Positions 1 to 8,106 of a stretch of DNA of 58,287 nucleotides are shown here, piece after piece. This DNA comes from Acidobacteriota bacterium (lineage in GTDB: Bacteria > Acidobacteriota > Terriglobia > Terriglobales > Acidobacteriaceae). Within the stretch, counting starts at the first letter, position 1; each line of letters begins with the position of its first letter. The stretch spans positions 1 through 58,287 of the forward strand of contig JAGWRX010000202.1 of the NCBI GenBank assembly GCA_028876395.1, written 5' to 3'. A program made the translations under genes and the position numbers. The notes beneath the pieces were generated by a model. The model was not told the origin of the DNA, did no database searches, and was given only the letters and a program-made list of their open reading frames with translations.

Positions 1-1005
1 CGCAATCTGCCACTGCACCTCCATGGGCAGCGAGGTGGACATGCCGTTGACGTAGACCTCGTGCGTGTTCAGCCCCTCCGGCTCCAGAAAGAACTGGTGC
101 TGTGTCTTGTCAGGGAACTTGACGATCTTGTCCTCGATGGACGGGCAATAGCGCGGCCCGATGCCCTCGATCCGCCCCGAGTACATCGCCGAGCGATGCA
201 CGTTTTCGCGGATCAGGCGCAGCGTCTCCGGCGTGGTGAACGCAATGTGGCAGCTCACTTGCGGCTGTGCAATCTTCTTCGTCCTGAAGCTGAACGGCGT
301 GGGATCCGCGTCGCCCGGCTGCTCTTCGAACGCCTCCCAGCGGATGGTGCGGCCGTCGAGCCTCGGCGGAGTCCCTGTTTTGAGTCGGCAAGTCCGAAGC
401 CCCAGCGCGCGCAGCGCCTCGCCCAGCAGGACGCTGGCCGGTTCGCCGCTGCGCCCGGCCGGATAGCGCTCCTCGCCGCAGTGAATCAGCCCGTTGAGAA
501 ACGTGCCCGTGGTAATAATCGTGGCCCCGGCCAGCAGCCTGCGCCCGTCGCGCAGCTTCAGCCCCAGCACCCGCCGCCTCCCTATTCCCTGTTCCCTGTT
601 CCCTGTTCCCTCTTCCAGTACCAGGTCCACCACCTCGGCCTGGCGAATGTGAAGGTCCTTCTGCGCCTCCAGCACCTCGCGCATCTTCACGCGGTAGAGC
701 TGCTTGTCGCACTGTGCCCGCGGGCTCCACACCGCCGGCCCGCGCGAGGTATTCAGCAGGCGGAACTGGATGCCCACCGCATCGGCCACCTCGCCCATCA
801 CGCCGCCCAGCGCGTCCACCTCGCGCACCAGGTGGCCCTTGGCCACGCCGCCGATGGCCGGATTGCAGCTCATCTGCGCAATCAGGTCCAGGTTCATGGT
901 GATAAGCGCGGTCTTCAGCCCCATGCGCGCCGCCGCCATCGCCGCCTCGCACCCGGCGTGACCCGCGCCCACCACCGCCACATCATATTGTTCGGTAAAT
1001 GCCAT
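1..1005 (-). CDS. mnmG: MnmG (GidA), tRNA uridine-5-carboxymethylaminomethyl enzyme, N-terminal 335 aa
   Basis: FAD-dependent half of the MnmE-MnmG complex, which installs the 5-carboxymethylaminomethyl group on wobble U34 of tRNAs. The frame is open from an ATG at 1005 to the window edge, so roughly the first half of a protein of about 620 aa is present and the C-terminus is cut off. Visible family marks are the dinucleotide-binding [10 protein letters not shown] near residue 12, [34 protein letters not shown] and QFFLEPEG. A 35-bp heptamer repeat encodes an unusual loop ([10 protein letters not shown]) between two conserved strands. The next gene to the right is divergent. Identity is certain; only completeness is limited. 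Confidence 0.96.
   Translation of the reverse strand, partial: MAFTEQYDVAVVGAGHAGCEAAMAAARMGLKTALITMNLDLIAQMSCNPAIGGVAKGHLVREVDALGGVMGEVADAVGIQFRLLNTSRGPAVWSPRAQCDKQLYRVKMREVLEAQKDLHIRQAEVVDLVLEEGTGNREQGIGRRRVLGLKLRDGRRLLAGATIITTGTFLNGLIHCGEERYPAGRSGEPASVLLGEALRALGLRTCRLKTGTPPRLDGRTIRWEAFEEQPGDADPTPFSFRTKKIAQPQVSCHIAFTTPETLRLIRENVHRSAMYSGRIEGIGPRYCPSIEDKIVKFPDKTQHQFFLEPEGLNTHEVYVNGMSTSLPMEVQWQIA
580..614 (+). repeat. Five-unit 7-bp tandem repeat (CCCTRTT-like) inside mnmG
   Basis: Five head-to-tail heptamers: CCCTATT, three CCCTGTT and CCCTCTT. Seen directly. Because the unit is 7 bp, gain or loss of one unit would shift the mnmG frame. The present copy number is in frame and adds a Gly/Asn/Arg/Gln-rich loop. 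Confidence 0.9.
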
Positions 1006-1137
1006 TCTTCCCTATTCTACGGATTGCGCGCTTCGACCGCACCCGGAACCCACGCAGATAATCGCGAAGGCCATCCGCCGGTGCTACGATGCCCACAAAG
1101 CAGGCCGCGCCGTCCAATTGTCAGGAGGTATCTCCGC

Positions 1138-1440
1138 ATGGGTCTATCGAACTTCCCCGCCCAGCCACATCCAAACAACATAGAAGCCGCGCCGCCCGCG
1201 CAGTCGCCCGAAGAGCTGAAGGAGGAGAGCCGCAAGATTCGCCGCCTGCAGATCATGATGAACATGGTGATGCAGGTCATCGCGCAGGACTCCACGCTGC
1301 CGGTGGAGGAAGCCGCGGCCATGGTGGCGGACACGCGCCGCGCCGCGCTGGCCATGTTTCCTGACAAGGAGCTGGCCTTCAACCTCATCTACTGGCCGCG
1401 CCTGCAGCGCCTCATGCGCGAGCGCTACCGCATGCAGTGA
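1138..1440 (+). CDS. Conserved hypothetical protein, 100 aa
   Basis: Function not recognised. The start is fixed by AGGAGGT about 8 nt upstream of the ATG at 1138; a longer open frame to the left lies in mnmG antisense and has no such signal. The N-terminus is Pro/Ala-rich and disordered-looking (residues 1-25). From residue 27 it becomes a charged, mostly helical segment containing LQIMMNMVMQVIAQ, then AAAMVADTRRAAL and a basic, aromatic tail (YWPRLQRLMRERYRMQ). No signal peptide or membrane segment is seen. It is divergent from mnmG and convergent with the DUF3108 gene. Confidence 0.7.
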   Translation: MGLSNFPAQPHPNNIEAAPPAQSPEELKEESRKIRRLQIMMNMVMQVIAQDSTLPVEEAAAMVADTRRAALAMFPDKELAFNLIYWPRLQRLMRERYRMQ

Positions 1441-1519
1441 GCACCTGCGGTGCGGCAGGCGTGGCCTGCACCGCCCAGCCTCCGAGGGTGAACACGAGCG
1501 ATTCCTTACGTTGCCGTCA

Positions 1520-2290
1520 CTACTTGTTCTCGTTGCCCGTCAGGCGGAAGGTGATGGTACCCCAGAAGAGCCGCGCGCGCATCTGTACGGGCAGGTGGCG
1601 ATCGTCGTCGGTGTACCAGATCCAGATGTTGCCGCGATTCTTCACCACGCCGGCCGCGGCCGTGGGCTGCACGCGAATGGTCTTGAAGGTGCCCATGGGC
1701 GTCTTGATCTCTTCGCGCCCTTCTACCTTGATGGTCACCGGCACATTGTGCATCGCGTCCACCAGGGGAATCAGGAAGTTCTTGCCCACCTCGAACGGCT
1801 GCGAGGCAGTGTAAAACACGCCGGTCAGCAGGTCGGTCATGCAGCCGGGAACCGGCGACTCCACATGCTTGCTTTGTCCGGTGACCAGGTTCTTCTCATC
1901 CAGAATGGACTTGGACTGGCCGTAATCAAGCCGCAGCGTCGAGTTCACCTGGCGGCGGCCCTCCACCGTCTGCTTGGCGAACTCGTACGTGCATCCCTTC
2001 GCACGGTCGATGGTCGATTGAAAATGATCGCTCACGTGGAAGAGGAGGTTGATCGCCCCGATGGTGTCCGCGCTGGCCGTGATGCGCTCGCGGTCGCCCA
2101 ACTGCTCAAAGTGCACCACCGCCGTTCCAGCGGGAAACACGCGCCAGTCCACGGAGTAGGTAAGCGTCTGCTTCTGGGGAAAGCTGAAGCCGGGGCGAGG
2201 CGGCGCAAGCTGCGGAAACTGCTGCGCCTGTGCCACAACGGCAAGCGCGAGCACGCAAAAAAACATCTTCACCGTCGTGCGCTTCTTCAC
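1520..2290 (-). CDS. DUF3108 domain-containing exported protein
   Basis: Secreted or periplasmic protein of the DUF3108 family; molecular role unknown. The proposed GTG start at 2290 gives a classic signal peptide: VKKRTTVK, a hydrophobic stretch FFCVLALAVVA, then an AQA cleavage site. An AAAGGAG lies about 12 nt upstream. The open frame continues further upstream but there overlaps the methyltransferase gene, so the longer version is unlikely; an internal ATG at 2266 is a weaker alternative. The mature part has the family's beta-rich pattern: TYSVDWRVFPAGTAVVHFE near the start, a middle TPMGTFKTIRVQP and the end IWYTDDDRHLPVQMRARLFWGTITFRL. Confidence 0.85.
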   Translation of the reverse strand: MKKRTTVKMFFCVLALAVVAQAQQFPQLAPPRPGFSFPQKQTLTYSVDWRVFPAGTAVVHFEQLGDRERITASADTIGAINLLFHVSDHFQSTIDRAKGCTYEFAKQTVEGRRQVNSTLRLDYGQSKSILDEKNLVTGQSKHVESPVPGCMTDLLTGVFYTASQPFEVGKNFLIPLVDAMHNVPVTIKVEGREEIKTPMGTFKTIRVQPTAAAGVVKNRGNIWIWYTDDDRHLPVQMRARLFWGTITFRLTGNENK

Positions 2291-2340
2291 CGTGGGGCCT
2301 GGCTCCTTTGGATTCTTGACTATCGGGGCGCGGAAATCGC

Positions 2341-2982
2341 TCACCGCGGCCCATGCACAAGTACGCTCAGAGCCGGCCGCAGCAAGAGCAGGCAGAGGTA
2401 GAGCAGTGCGGCTCCTATAAGAGCATTGTACTCGCGGTGCCGCAGGTAAAGCTCCAGCGAGAAGCTGCCTCCGGCGCTTTCCTCCTTCACGCCCGGAACG
2501 CGCGCCGCCGTAAGCCGCGGAATCAGCCGTGGCACCCGCCTGCAATACGCATCGAAATCAGGGAACGTCGCCCGCAGAAAACGCTCCTCCGAGGCAATCA
2601 CCGGCACATAAATCAGCAGGAACCCCACCGCCAGCACCAGCGCCACCGGCCAACTGCGCAGCGCCACGGCAAAACCAGCAGCCATCAGCATCGACCCCAG
2701 ATAGAGCGGGTTGCGCGTGTGTGCATACGGCCCCGTCTGCGTCAGTTCGCGGTTCTTCTTCACGTAACCGGCGGCGTAGCCGCGCAGCCACAGGCCGGGC
2801 AGCACCAGCGCCAGGCTCCAGCCCACTGCCGCGGTTTGCGGAGCGCGCCGCCACAACTCAAAGATGTACAGCACTGCGGTAACAAAACCCAGCGGCACGC
2901 GGATGCGCCGGGCCACTCGCTGCCAGCGCGCGATCCAGTCCATAGGCGGGTTTTCGTGGGGCGGGTTGCCGGTTTGGGTCAT
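2341..2982 (-). CDS. Isoprenylcysteine carboxyl methyltransferase-like membrane protein
   Basis: Predicted SAM-dependent methyltransferase of the ICMT/PEMT membrane family, 213 aa with about four membrane spans. The C-terminal half carries the family signature GPYAHTRNPLYLGSM followed by EERFLRATFPDFDAYC and RVPRLIPR. Its natural substrate cannot be told from sequence; bacterial members act on varied small molecules or lipids. The ATG overlaps the stop of the heptosyltransferase gene (ATGA), so the two are cotranscribed and translationally coupled, which hints at a cell-envelope role. Confidence 0.85.
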   Translation of the reverse strand: MTQTGNPPHENPPMDWIARWQRVARRIRVPLGFVTAVLYIFELWRRAPQTAAVGWSLALVLPGLWLRGYAAGYVKKNRELTQTGPYAHTRNPLYLGSMLMAAGFAVALRSWPVALVLAVGFLLIYVPVIASEERFLRATFPDFDAYCRRVPRLIPRLTAARVPGVKEESAGGSFSLELYLRHREYNALIGAALLYLCLLLLRPALSVLVHGPR

Positions 2983-4058
2983 AGGGCGGTTTCAGAATAA
3001 AGCAGTTCATCGGCGGCCCGCAGCACGTCATCCGGCTGGATGGTCAGCAGTCCGGCTTCAGGTGCTTCGTAGCGGGTGTGGTCGCGCCGGCTTTCCGGGC
3101 TGCGCAGCACCTTGAACCGCGTGCCGAAAGGCCCGTTGCGGCTCGGGTCGGTGGGTCCGTAGATGCCCACCACCGGCCGGCCAAGCGCGCAGGCCAGGTG
3201 CAGCGGGCCGGTGTCCCCGGCAATCGCCAGCCGGATGCGCCGCGTCAGCGCAATCAGCTGATCCAGATTACCCACCAGCGGAACCGCCGCCCCGCCGGTC
3301 TGGCGCACAATCACCTCCGCCAGCAGCTCCTCGCCGGGGCCCGCGTTCACCAGCACACGGCATCCACGCTCGATCAGCCCCTGTGCGACAGCGGCGTAGC
3401 GCTCCACCGGCCAGCGCTTTGCGCCCCAGCCCGCGCCGGGATTGATGAGCACCGCCGGCTGCCCCGCCGCAGGAGCCAGCAGCGCGTCGGCCCACGCCTC
3501 CGCGGCCGGGTCCACGGGCAGCCACGGCTGCTCAGGCTTCAGTTCGTCCCCCGCGATGGCCTCGGCCAGTTCCACATCCTGCTCGATCACGTGCGCGCCG
3601 CGGGTGATGACGCGCTCAGTGAACAGCCAGCGCGCGGCCCGCTCCCGGGGCTCGGCCTCGCCGATCAGCCTGCGGCAGCCCGCTATCCGCGCCACGATCG
3701 CTGACCGCAACGACCCCTGCATGTCAAGAACGGTGTCGTACTCGCCCGTCCGCAGCGCCTGCCGCAATGCCTTGATTTCATGGCGCGTCTCACCGGCCAG
3801 CGGGCTGCGCCGCCACGCCTTGGTGGCCGCCGGGTGAACCGTATCCACCAGCGGCTGCAGGGCTGCCGGCTTGCCTGTGTCGCGCCCCGTGCTACCGGGG
3901 GCTGCCAGCAGAGCCCGCCATTTCGGCTCAACCACCCAGTCGATCACCCATCCGGGATGCGCCTTGCGCAACGCCGTCACCGCCGGCAGCGCGTGCAGAA
4001 TGTCGCCCATGGCGCCCAGGCGAACCACAAGCAGGCGAAACTTGGACCGCGTATGCAA
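2979..4058 (-). CDS. waaC: Lipopolysaccharide heptosyltransferase I-like glycosyltransferase (GT9)
   Basis: GT9-family enzyme expected to transfer heptose to the Kdo-lipid A inner core at the cytoplasmic face. The 359-aa length fits WaaC. Motifs seen are LLVVRLGAMGDILHALPAVTALR at the N-terminus (written in part), INPGAGWGAKRWP for the start of the nucleotide-sugar domain, and AGDTGPLHLACALGRPVVGIYGPTDP at the donor site (positions about 265-300). It heads a two-gene unit with the ICMT-like gene. The WaaC rather than WaaF assignment is by overall resemblance only. Confidence 0.85.
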   Translation of the reverse strand: MHTRSKFRLLVVRLGAMGDILHALPAVTALRKAHPGWVIDWVVEPKWRALLAAPGSTGRDTGKPAALQPLVDTVHPAATKAWRRSPLAGETRHEIKALRQALRTGEYDTVLDMQGSLRSAIVARIAGCRRLIGEAEPRERAARWLFTERVITRGAHVIEQDVELAEAIAGDELKPEQPWLPVDPAAEAWADALLAPAAGQPAVLINPGAGWGAKRWPVERYAAVAQGLIERGCRVLVNAGPGEELLAEVIVRQTGGAAVPLVGNLDQLIALTRRIRLAIAGDTGPLHLACALGRPVVGIYGPTDPSRNGPFGTRFKVLRSPESRRDHTRYEAPEAGLLTIQPDDVLRAADELLYSETAL

Positions 4059-4376
4059 GCTCTGATTTTCTCACAAGGGCGAATGAACCCGGCTTGATGC
4101 AGGGTTTCGGTGCGGTCAGCTCTCGGATTGCATCATGAAGTCCTGGGTCGGGACAGCAGCGAAACGAATGGGGCAGATCAGGAAACAACACGATCGGCAA
4201 GCATCCTTCCTGCGGGAACTCCTGAAGGTGCGTGAAAAAAGCGGGCAGCAAGGCCTTGGCAGAGACTGCCTTGCTGCACCAGGAGAATATTCTTAGAAAA
4301 TTCCGCCTCATTGTGCGGCTCATTCAATAGCCGGGGTCGGCCGGCTCCCTCGTGGCCTGCGCGCTGGACCGGCCGT
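4059..4376. other. Intergenic stretch, no gene recognised
   Basis: 318 bp between the heptosyltransferase start and the end of the unknown 180-aa gene. It should hold the promoter of the heptosyltransferase unit. GC-rich inverted arms (GGCCGG ... CCGGCC) sit just after the stop of the gene at 4377 but are not followed by a T run. Short open frames here show no recognisable protein pattern. Confidence 0.6.
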
Positions 4377-4919
4377 TTAACCGCCGACGCAGATCTGCTC
4401 CTCGGTTGGAAAGCCACACAAAATATCATTTTCCAGATTGAAGTGAAATCCGAGAACTTTAGCGCGCATCACGAGTGAGTGGACGTCACGGGAACAGTTG
4501 TCATTGCGTTGCACATAACCCCTGACGATCATCTCCCGTGCAAAGTCCGAGGACTCGCGATAGACCCGGAAATACGCTGTCTCCACCTGGGGCATCAGGT
4601 CGAAAAGCAAGGCACGCACGTCAATCGCATCCTTGAGCGCCTGTAGCGACCCATGCCTCTGTCGAACGTTGCGCGACAGACCCGCGTCCCACGGGTCCGG
4701 CGCACGAGCAAGCCAGTCACATTCCACAACCTCTTCAAGCACGTGCAAACGAAGGAGCCGTAATGGGGCCCTGGTTAGTTCGCCAAAGCGCATCTGGACG
4801 CGGAGGCCGCGAAGAAACTGGCTGGCGTTGCAGAGTTGCTTCGCCAGCCGGAGGCTCTCCTTCGATCTCCAGGCGTCCACATGCGGATCGAAAGAGAAAA
4901 TGGAAGAAACCAACGACAT
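4377..4919 (-). CDS. Unknown protein, 180 aa, third gene of the amt-PII unit
   Basis: Not recognised. The ATG at 4919 is preceded by a near-perfect AGGAGG at 5-nt spacing, which decides the start over the ATG at 4934. The protein is soluble-looking and mainly helical, rich in Arg and Leu, with no signal peptide. Cys residues are scattered, including two near the C-terminus (DILCGFPTEEQICVGG). It begins only about 33 nt downstream of the PII stop on the same strand, so it probably belongs to the ammonium-uptake operon and may be a nitrogen-regulated or PII-associated protein. That function is inference from position only. Confidence 0.65.
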   Translation of the reverse strand: MSLVSSIFSFDPHVDAWRSKESLRLAKQLCNASQFLRGLRVQMRFGELTRAPLRLLRLHVLEEVVECDWLARAPDPWDAGLSRNVRQRHGSLQALKDAIDVRALLFDLMPQVETAYFRVYRESSDFAREMIVRGYVQRNDNCSRDVHSLVMRAKVLGFHFNLENDILCGFPTEEQICVGG

Positions 4920-4952
4920 GAGAACCTCCTGCAAATGGGGAAATGGAGGCTG

Positions 4953-5291
4953 TTAAATGGCCGCCTCGCCCCGCTCCTTGCTGCGGATACGAATGGCATT
5001 GTCGAGTTTGTAGAGGAAGATCTTGCCGTCGCCGATCTTGCCGGTGAATGCGGCGTCAAGGATTGCACCGATCGCGGGTTCGACGGCCTCATCCTTGAGG
5101 ACCAGCTCTAGCTTGACCTTGGGTAGCAGGTCAACGTCGTACTCTCTTCCTCTGAAGACCTCGGTATGTCCCTTCTGGCGGCCATGCCCGCGTACCTCCG
5201 AGACGGTCATGCCCTCCACGCCGAGTTGGATGAGAGCTACTTTTACGGCTTCAAACTTGTTTGGCCGAATGATTGCTTCGATTTTTGTCAT
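4953..5291 (-). CDS. glnK: PII nitrogen regulatory protein (GlnB/GlnK)
   Basis: Trimeric signal protein that senses 2-oxoglutarate, ATP/ADP and nitrogen status and gates Amt. Length 112 aa is exact for the family. Visible are MTKIEAIIRPNKFEAVKVAL at the N-terminus, the T-loop with Tyr51 (RGREYDVDLLPKVK), which is the uridylylation position in the family, and the C-terminal GKIGDGKIFLYKLDNAIRIRS. It lies 68 nt downstream of amt on the same strand, the usual arrangement for GlnK-type proteins, so I favour the GlnK name over GlnB. Confidence 0.95.
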   Translation of the reverse strand: MTKIEAIIRPNKFEAVKVALIQLGVEGMTVSEVRGHGRQKGHTEVFRGREYDVDLLPKVKLELVLKDEAVEPAIGAILDAAFTGKIGDGKIFLYKLDNAIRIRSKERGEAAI

Positions 5292-5359
5292 ATGCTCCTC
5301 GATTCCTGGGTATCGATCAATCGCCTGTGTTGAGACTAGCGCCGCGCTTCGTCATCGCG

Positions 5360-6943
5360 TCAGACGCCAGCCCGGGGTCCCATCAAATCCTTCGGCATGC
5401 CAGCGGGCGCTGACAGTGAGGAAATGACGTACTCCGGATAGGCAGAGATGCCATGCTCGTGAAGGTCGATGCCGTACAACTCGCCTTCCTCTGAGACACG
5501 GAGCGTGCCCGTCAGGTTGACCAGGTACATCAGCGCAAGAGCAACACCGAAAGTGGACAAGGTGATGATTGCGCTCCCGATGAATTGAGCCTTCAGCAGC
5601 GTGAGTCCGCCGTGATAGAAAAGTCCAGCGAGCGGAGCCGAGTTATCCGGACCGGCCGGGCCGCTTGCGCCGTACTGGCCAGTGGCAAACAGGCCAAGCG
5701 ACAACGTTCCCCAGATACCGCAGAATCCGTGGACCGGAACAGCGCCGATTGGGTCATCGATGCGCAGCCACTCCAGCAGTTCGACACCCATGCACACGAG
5801 CACGCCAGCCACCGCACCTAGAAGAATGGCGCCTGTTGGACTCACCCAGTAACACGGGCAGGTAATCGCGACCAGCCCTGCAAGAAAGCCGTTGACCGTG
5901 AAGCCGACATCCCATTTCTTGCTGATGAAATAGGCATAGATCATGGCCGTGAGACCTGCCGCGCATGCCGCCAGCGTGGTGTTCGCGGAAACGCGGCCAA
6001 TGCCCACAAAGTCCATGGCCGAAAGCGTGGAGCCGGGGTTGAAACCGTACCAGCCGAACCACAGGATCAGTCCGCCGGAAGCTGCGATGGTGAGGTCATG
6101 CGGCAGCATGGGCGTGCCGCCGTCGCGTTTGAATTTGCGGCCCAGGCGTGGTCCCAGAACGATCGATCCCGCCAGTGCAATAAAGCCGCCGATGGTGTGC
6201 ACCACGGTGGAACCGGCAAAGTCATGAAAGCTCTGGCCGAGGCTGGGCAGGAAGTTGCCCGGCGTGCCCATGGTCGCAAGGAATCCGTCCGGACCCCACG
6301 CCCAGTGGCCGATGATGGGATAGATAAAGCCCGACACTCCCAGCGAATAGAGCAGGTCGCCGACAAAGCCGGTGCGGCCGATCATCGCGCCAGACGTGAT
6401 CGTGGAGCAGGTGTCGGCGAAAGCAAACTGGAAGATCCAGACGGCAAGGAACGCGACGCCGGTGGACTCATACGTTTCAGGCGCACCCTGCAGGAAGAAC
6501 CAGTGGTAGCCGATGAAGCCGTTGCCGTGGCTGAACATGAATGCAAAGCCGATGGCGTAGAACAGAATGCCGCACAGACAGGTGTCAACGATACATTCCA
6601 TCAGCACGTTGACCGTCTCGCGCGAGCGGCAGAAGCCTGCCTCCAGCATGGTGAAACCCACCTGCATGCCGAAAACCAGGAACGCGGCGATCAGCGTCCA
6701 CGCCGTGTTCACCGGGTTCACAACATCGGCAGCCTTTAATGTGCTGTCGGCAGCCATGACCTTGGCGAAGAAAAGGCCGCTGACGGCTGCCATAATCACC
6801 AGCGTGGCGCCGACGCCTGCTATTTTCCCGGCAAGCAGAGAGGCGCCATAACGCCGCCACTCCGGTTGACGCAGACGTTCTGACAGGCGCGAGAACTTTT
6901 GTGAAAGGAATAGGGATTCCCCTCGCCGCACAATGGCTTTCAT
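5360..6943 (-). CDS. amt: Ammonium transporter Amt
   Basis: Inner-membrane ammonium channel/transporter, 527 aa with about 11 spans. The start at 6943 (MKAIVRRGES) is chosen because GGAGG stands 9 nt upstream; the open frame extends to 7042 without such a signal. An N-terminal extension of about 65 residues with one hydrophobic stretch (GVGATLVIMAAVSGLFF) precedes the Amt core, which begins NPVNTAWTLIAAFLVFGMQ. The pore twin-histidine positions are present (STVVHTIGG and AVPVHGFCGIWGT), as is FADTCSTITSGAM. The C-terminal tail contains the conserved GELYGIDLHEHG needed for PII control. It is followed by the PII gene. Confidence 0.95.
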   Translation of the reverse strand: MKAIVRRGESLFLSQKFSRLSERLRQPEWRRYGASLLAGKIAGVGATLVIMAAVSGLFFAKVMAADSTLKAADVVNPVNTAWTLIAAFLVFGMQVGFTMLEAGFCRSRETVNVLMECIVDTCLCGILFYAIGFAFMFSHGNGFIGYHWFFLQGAPETYESTGVAFLAVWIFQFAFADTCSTITSGAMIGRTGFVGDLLYSLGVSGFIYPIIGHWAWGPDGFLATMGTPGNFLPSLGQSFHDFAGSTVVHTIGGFIALAGSIVLGPRLGRKFKRDGGTPMLPHDLTIAASGGLILWFGWYGFNPGSTLSAMDFVGIGRVSANTTLAACAAGLTAMIYAYFISKKWDVGFTVNGFLAGLVAITCPCYWVSPTGAILLGAVAGVLVCMGVELLEWLRIDDPIGAVPVHGFCGIWGTLSLGLFATGQYGASGPAGPDNSAPLAGLFYHGGLTLLKAQFIGSAIITLSTFGVALALMYLVNLTGTLRVSEEGELYGIDLHEHGISAYPEYVISSLSAPAGMPKDLMGPRAGV

Positions 6944-7449
6944 CGTGTAGATCCTCCATTCAGAATTTGTATTCGCAGAACCCTTTGCAGCCAGACACGA
7001 CGGACGCGGGGACCGCCATCTTACATGGGAGATATGAATCAAAATCCTGGCTTTAGTACTTCCTCAAAACAATTCGGAGGCTGCAGACGCCAGCGAAAAC
7101 ATTTCATCCACCTGCGCCTCCGTACCCAACGTCCCTCCGCAAAAATCGAGAACGGCTGTGCCGGTTGCCTGAAGATGAGCCTGTGCCCGGATTCCTGCAA
7201 CTTGATTGCAGAAAACATGCGGGCCTGTGTTGAACGACGCAGTTGCAGTGTGCCGTCGCAGAGAGAGCAACGCCCCGGTGTAGCGCGCTTGCGATACACC
7301 TGCACTGTCTCAATTGCGACTAATTGCCGAGCGGTATGAAGTGAGACTAGAGGCAGCGCGGCAGGATTACAACCTATGCTTTGGTATAGTCCCCCGCAAC
7401 ATGAGCGATGCGCGCAACATAGGCCCCTGGCGCTGTCGAGGATTTGTCC
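6944..7449. other. Intergenic stretch, presumably the amt promoter region
   Basis: 506 bp between amt and the response-regulator gene. I looked for a sigma-54 -24/-12 element (GG and GC with 10 bp between) on the amt strand and did not find one. Several 60-100 codon open frames exist on both strands but none has a ribosome site and a recognisable pattern. One minus-strand frame at 7064-7270 looks mildly protein-like at its C-terminus and cannot be excluded. Confidence 0.5.
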
Positions 7450-8106
7450 TCAGCTCAGCGGCCCGGCCCACGACGGCGACTTGACGCGCTCGCACATCTT
7501 CACCAGTTCCGCCAGCGAGCCCGCCTTCATCTTTTCCATCACGTGCCGCCTGTGCAGCTTCACGGTGATTTCGCGCAGGTTAAGCTCGGCGGCGATCTGC
7601 TTGTTCAGCAGGCCCGCGGTCACCATTGCCATCACCTCGCGCTCGCGGTCGGTGAGCGATGCAATGCGCGCGCGAATCGAGTTCAGAATCGTTTCTTCGT
7701 CGCGTCGCGCGCGGTCCGACGCAAATGCCTGCTCCACGGCATGCAACAGCTCTTCCTTCTGGAAGGGCTTGGTAAGAAACTCCACAGCACCCGCCTTCAT
7801 CACTTTGCGAACCATGGGAACGTCGCCGTGCGCGGTCATGAAGATGACGGGAATCTCAATGTACGCCGCCTTCATCTGCTCCTGAAATTCCACGCCGCTC
7901 ATCCCCGGAAGCCGCGCATCCAGCAGCAGGCAGCCTGCCAGTTCGCCGCTCCACCGCGCGCGAAATGCCTCGGCGGACGGGAAACATTCCGCGCGAATCC
8001 TCACCGCCTCAAGCAGGTTGCACAGCCCTTCGCAAATCGATGCGTCATCGTCCACGATGAAGACCGTCTCGGGCGCCCGCATTGCCTCGCCTGCCTTCTC
8101 GCTCAT
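7450..8106 (-). CDS. FixJ/NarL-type response regulator
   Basis: Two-domain transcription factor of 218 aa. The receiver domain (residues about 13-130) has the acidic pair IVDDDASI, phospho-acceptor Asp63 in LLLDARLPGMSG, Thr in FMTAHGD and Lys in FLTKPF. The C-terminal LuxR-type HTH (about 150-205) reads LTDREREVMAMV, GLLNKQIAAELNLREITVK and HRRHVMEKM. It starts by a 4-bp ATGA overlap with the upstream histidine kinase gene, so the two form a cognate pair. The FixJ-like receiver and PAS-bearing kinase suggest a sensory switch, but the signal and targets are not visible here. Confidence 0.93.
   Translation of the reverse strand: MSEKAGEAMRAPETVFIVDDDASICEGLCNLLEAVRIRAECFPSAEAFRARWSGELAGCLLLDARLPGMSGVEFQEQMKAAYIEIPVIFMTAHGDVPMVRKVMKAGAVEFLTKPFQKEELLHAVEQAFASDRARRDEETILNSIRARIASLTDREREVMAMVTAGLLNKQIAAELNLREITVKLHRRHVMEKMKAGSLAELVKMCERVKSPSWAGPLS

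Noticed and set aside
110..952. 280-codon minus-strand frame within mnmG
   Set aside because: Low-complexity Gly/Arg/Ala translation; the true mnmG frame with FAD motifs occupies the same strand in another frame.
61..1440. 459-codon plus-strand frame covering mnmG
   Set aside because: Most of it is antisense to mnmG. Only its last 100 codons, behind AGGAGGT, are supported as a gene.
6961..7060. Possible sigma-54 promoter for amt (TGGCTGCAAAGGG ... TGC)
   Set aside because: The distance between the GG and GC elements is about 14 bp rather than the required 10.
7025..7339. 104-codon plus-strand frame between amt and the response regulator
   Set aside because: No ribosome site, no recognisable pattern, and unusual Cys/Arg composition typical of non-coding high-GC frames.
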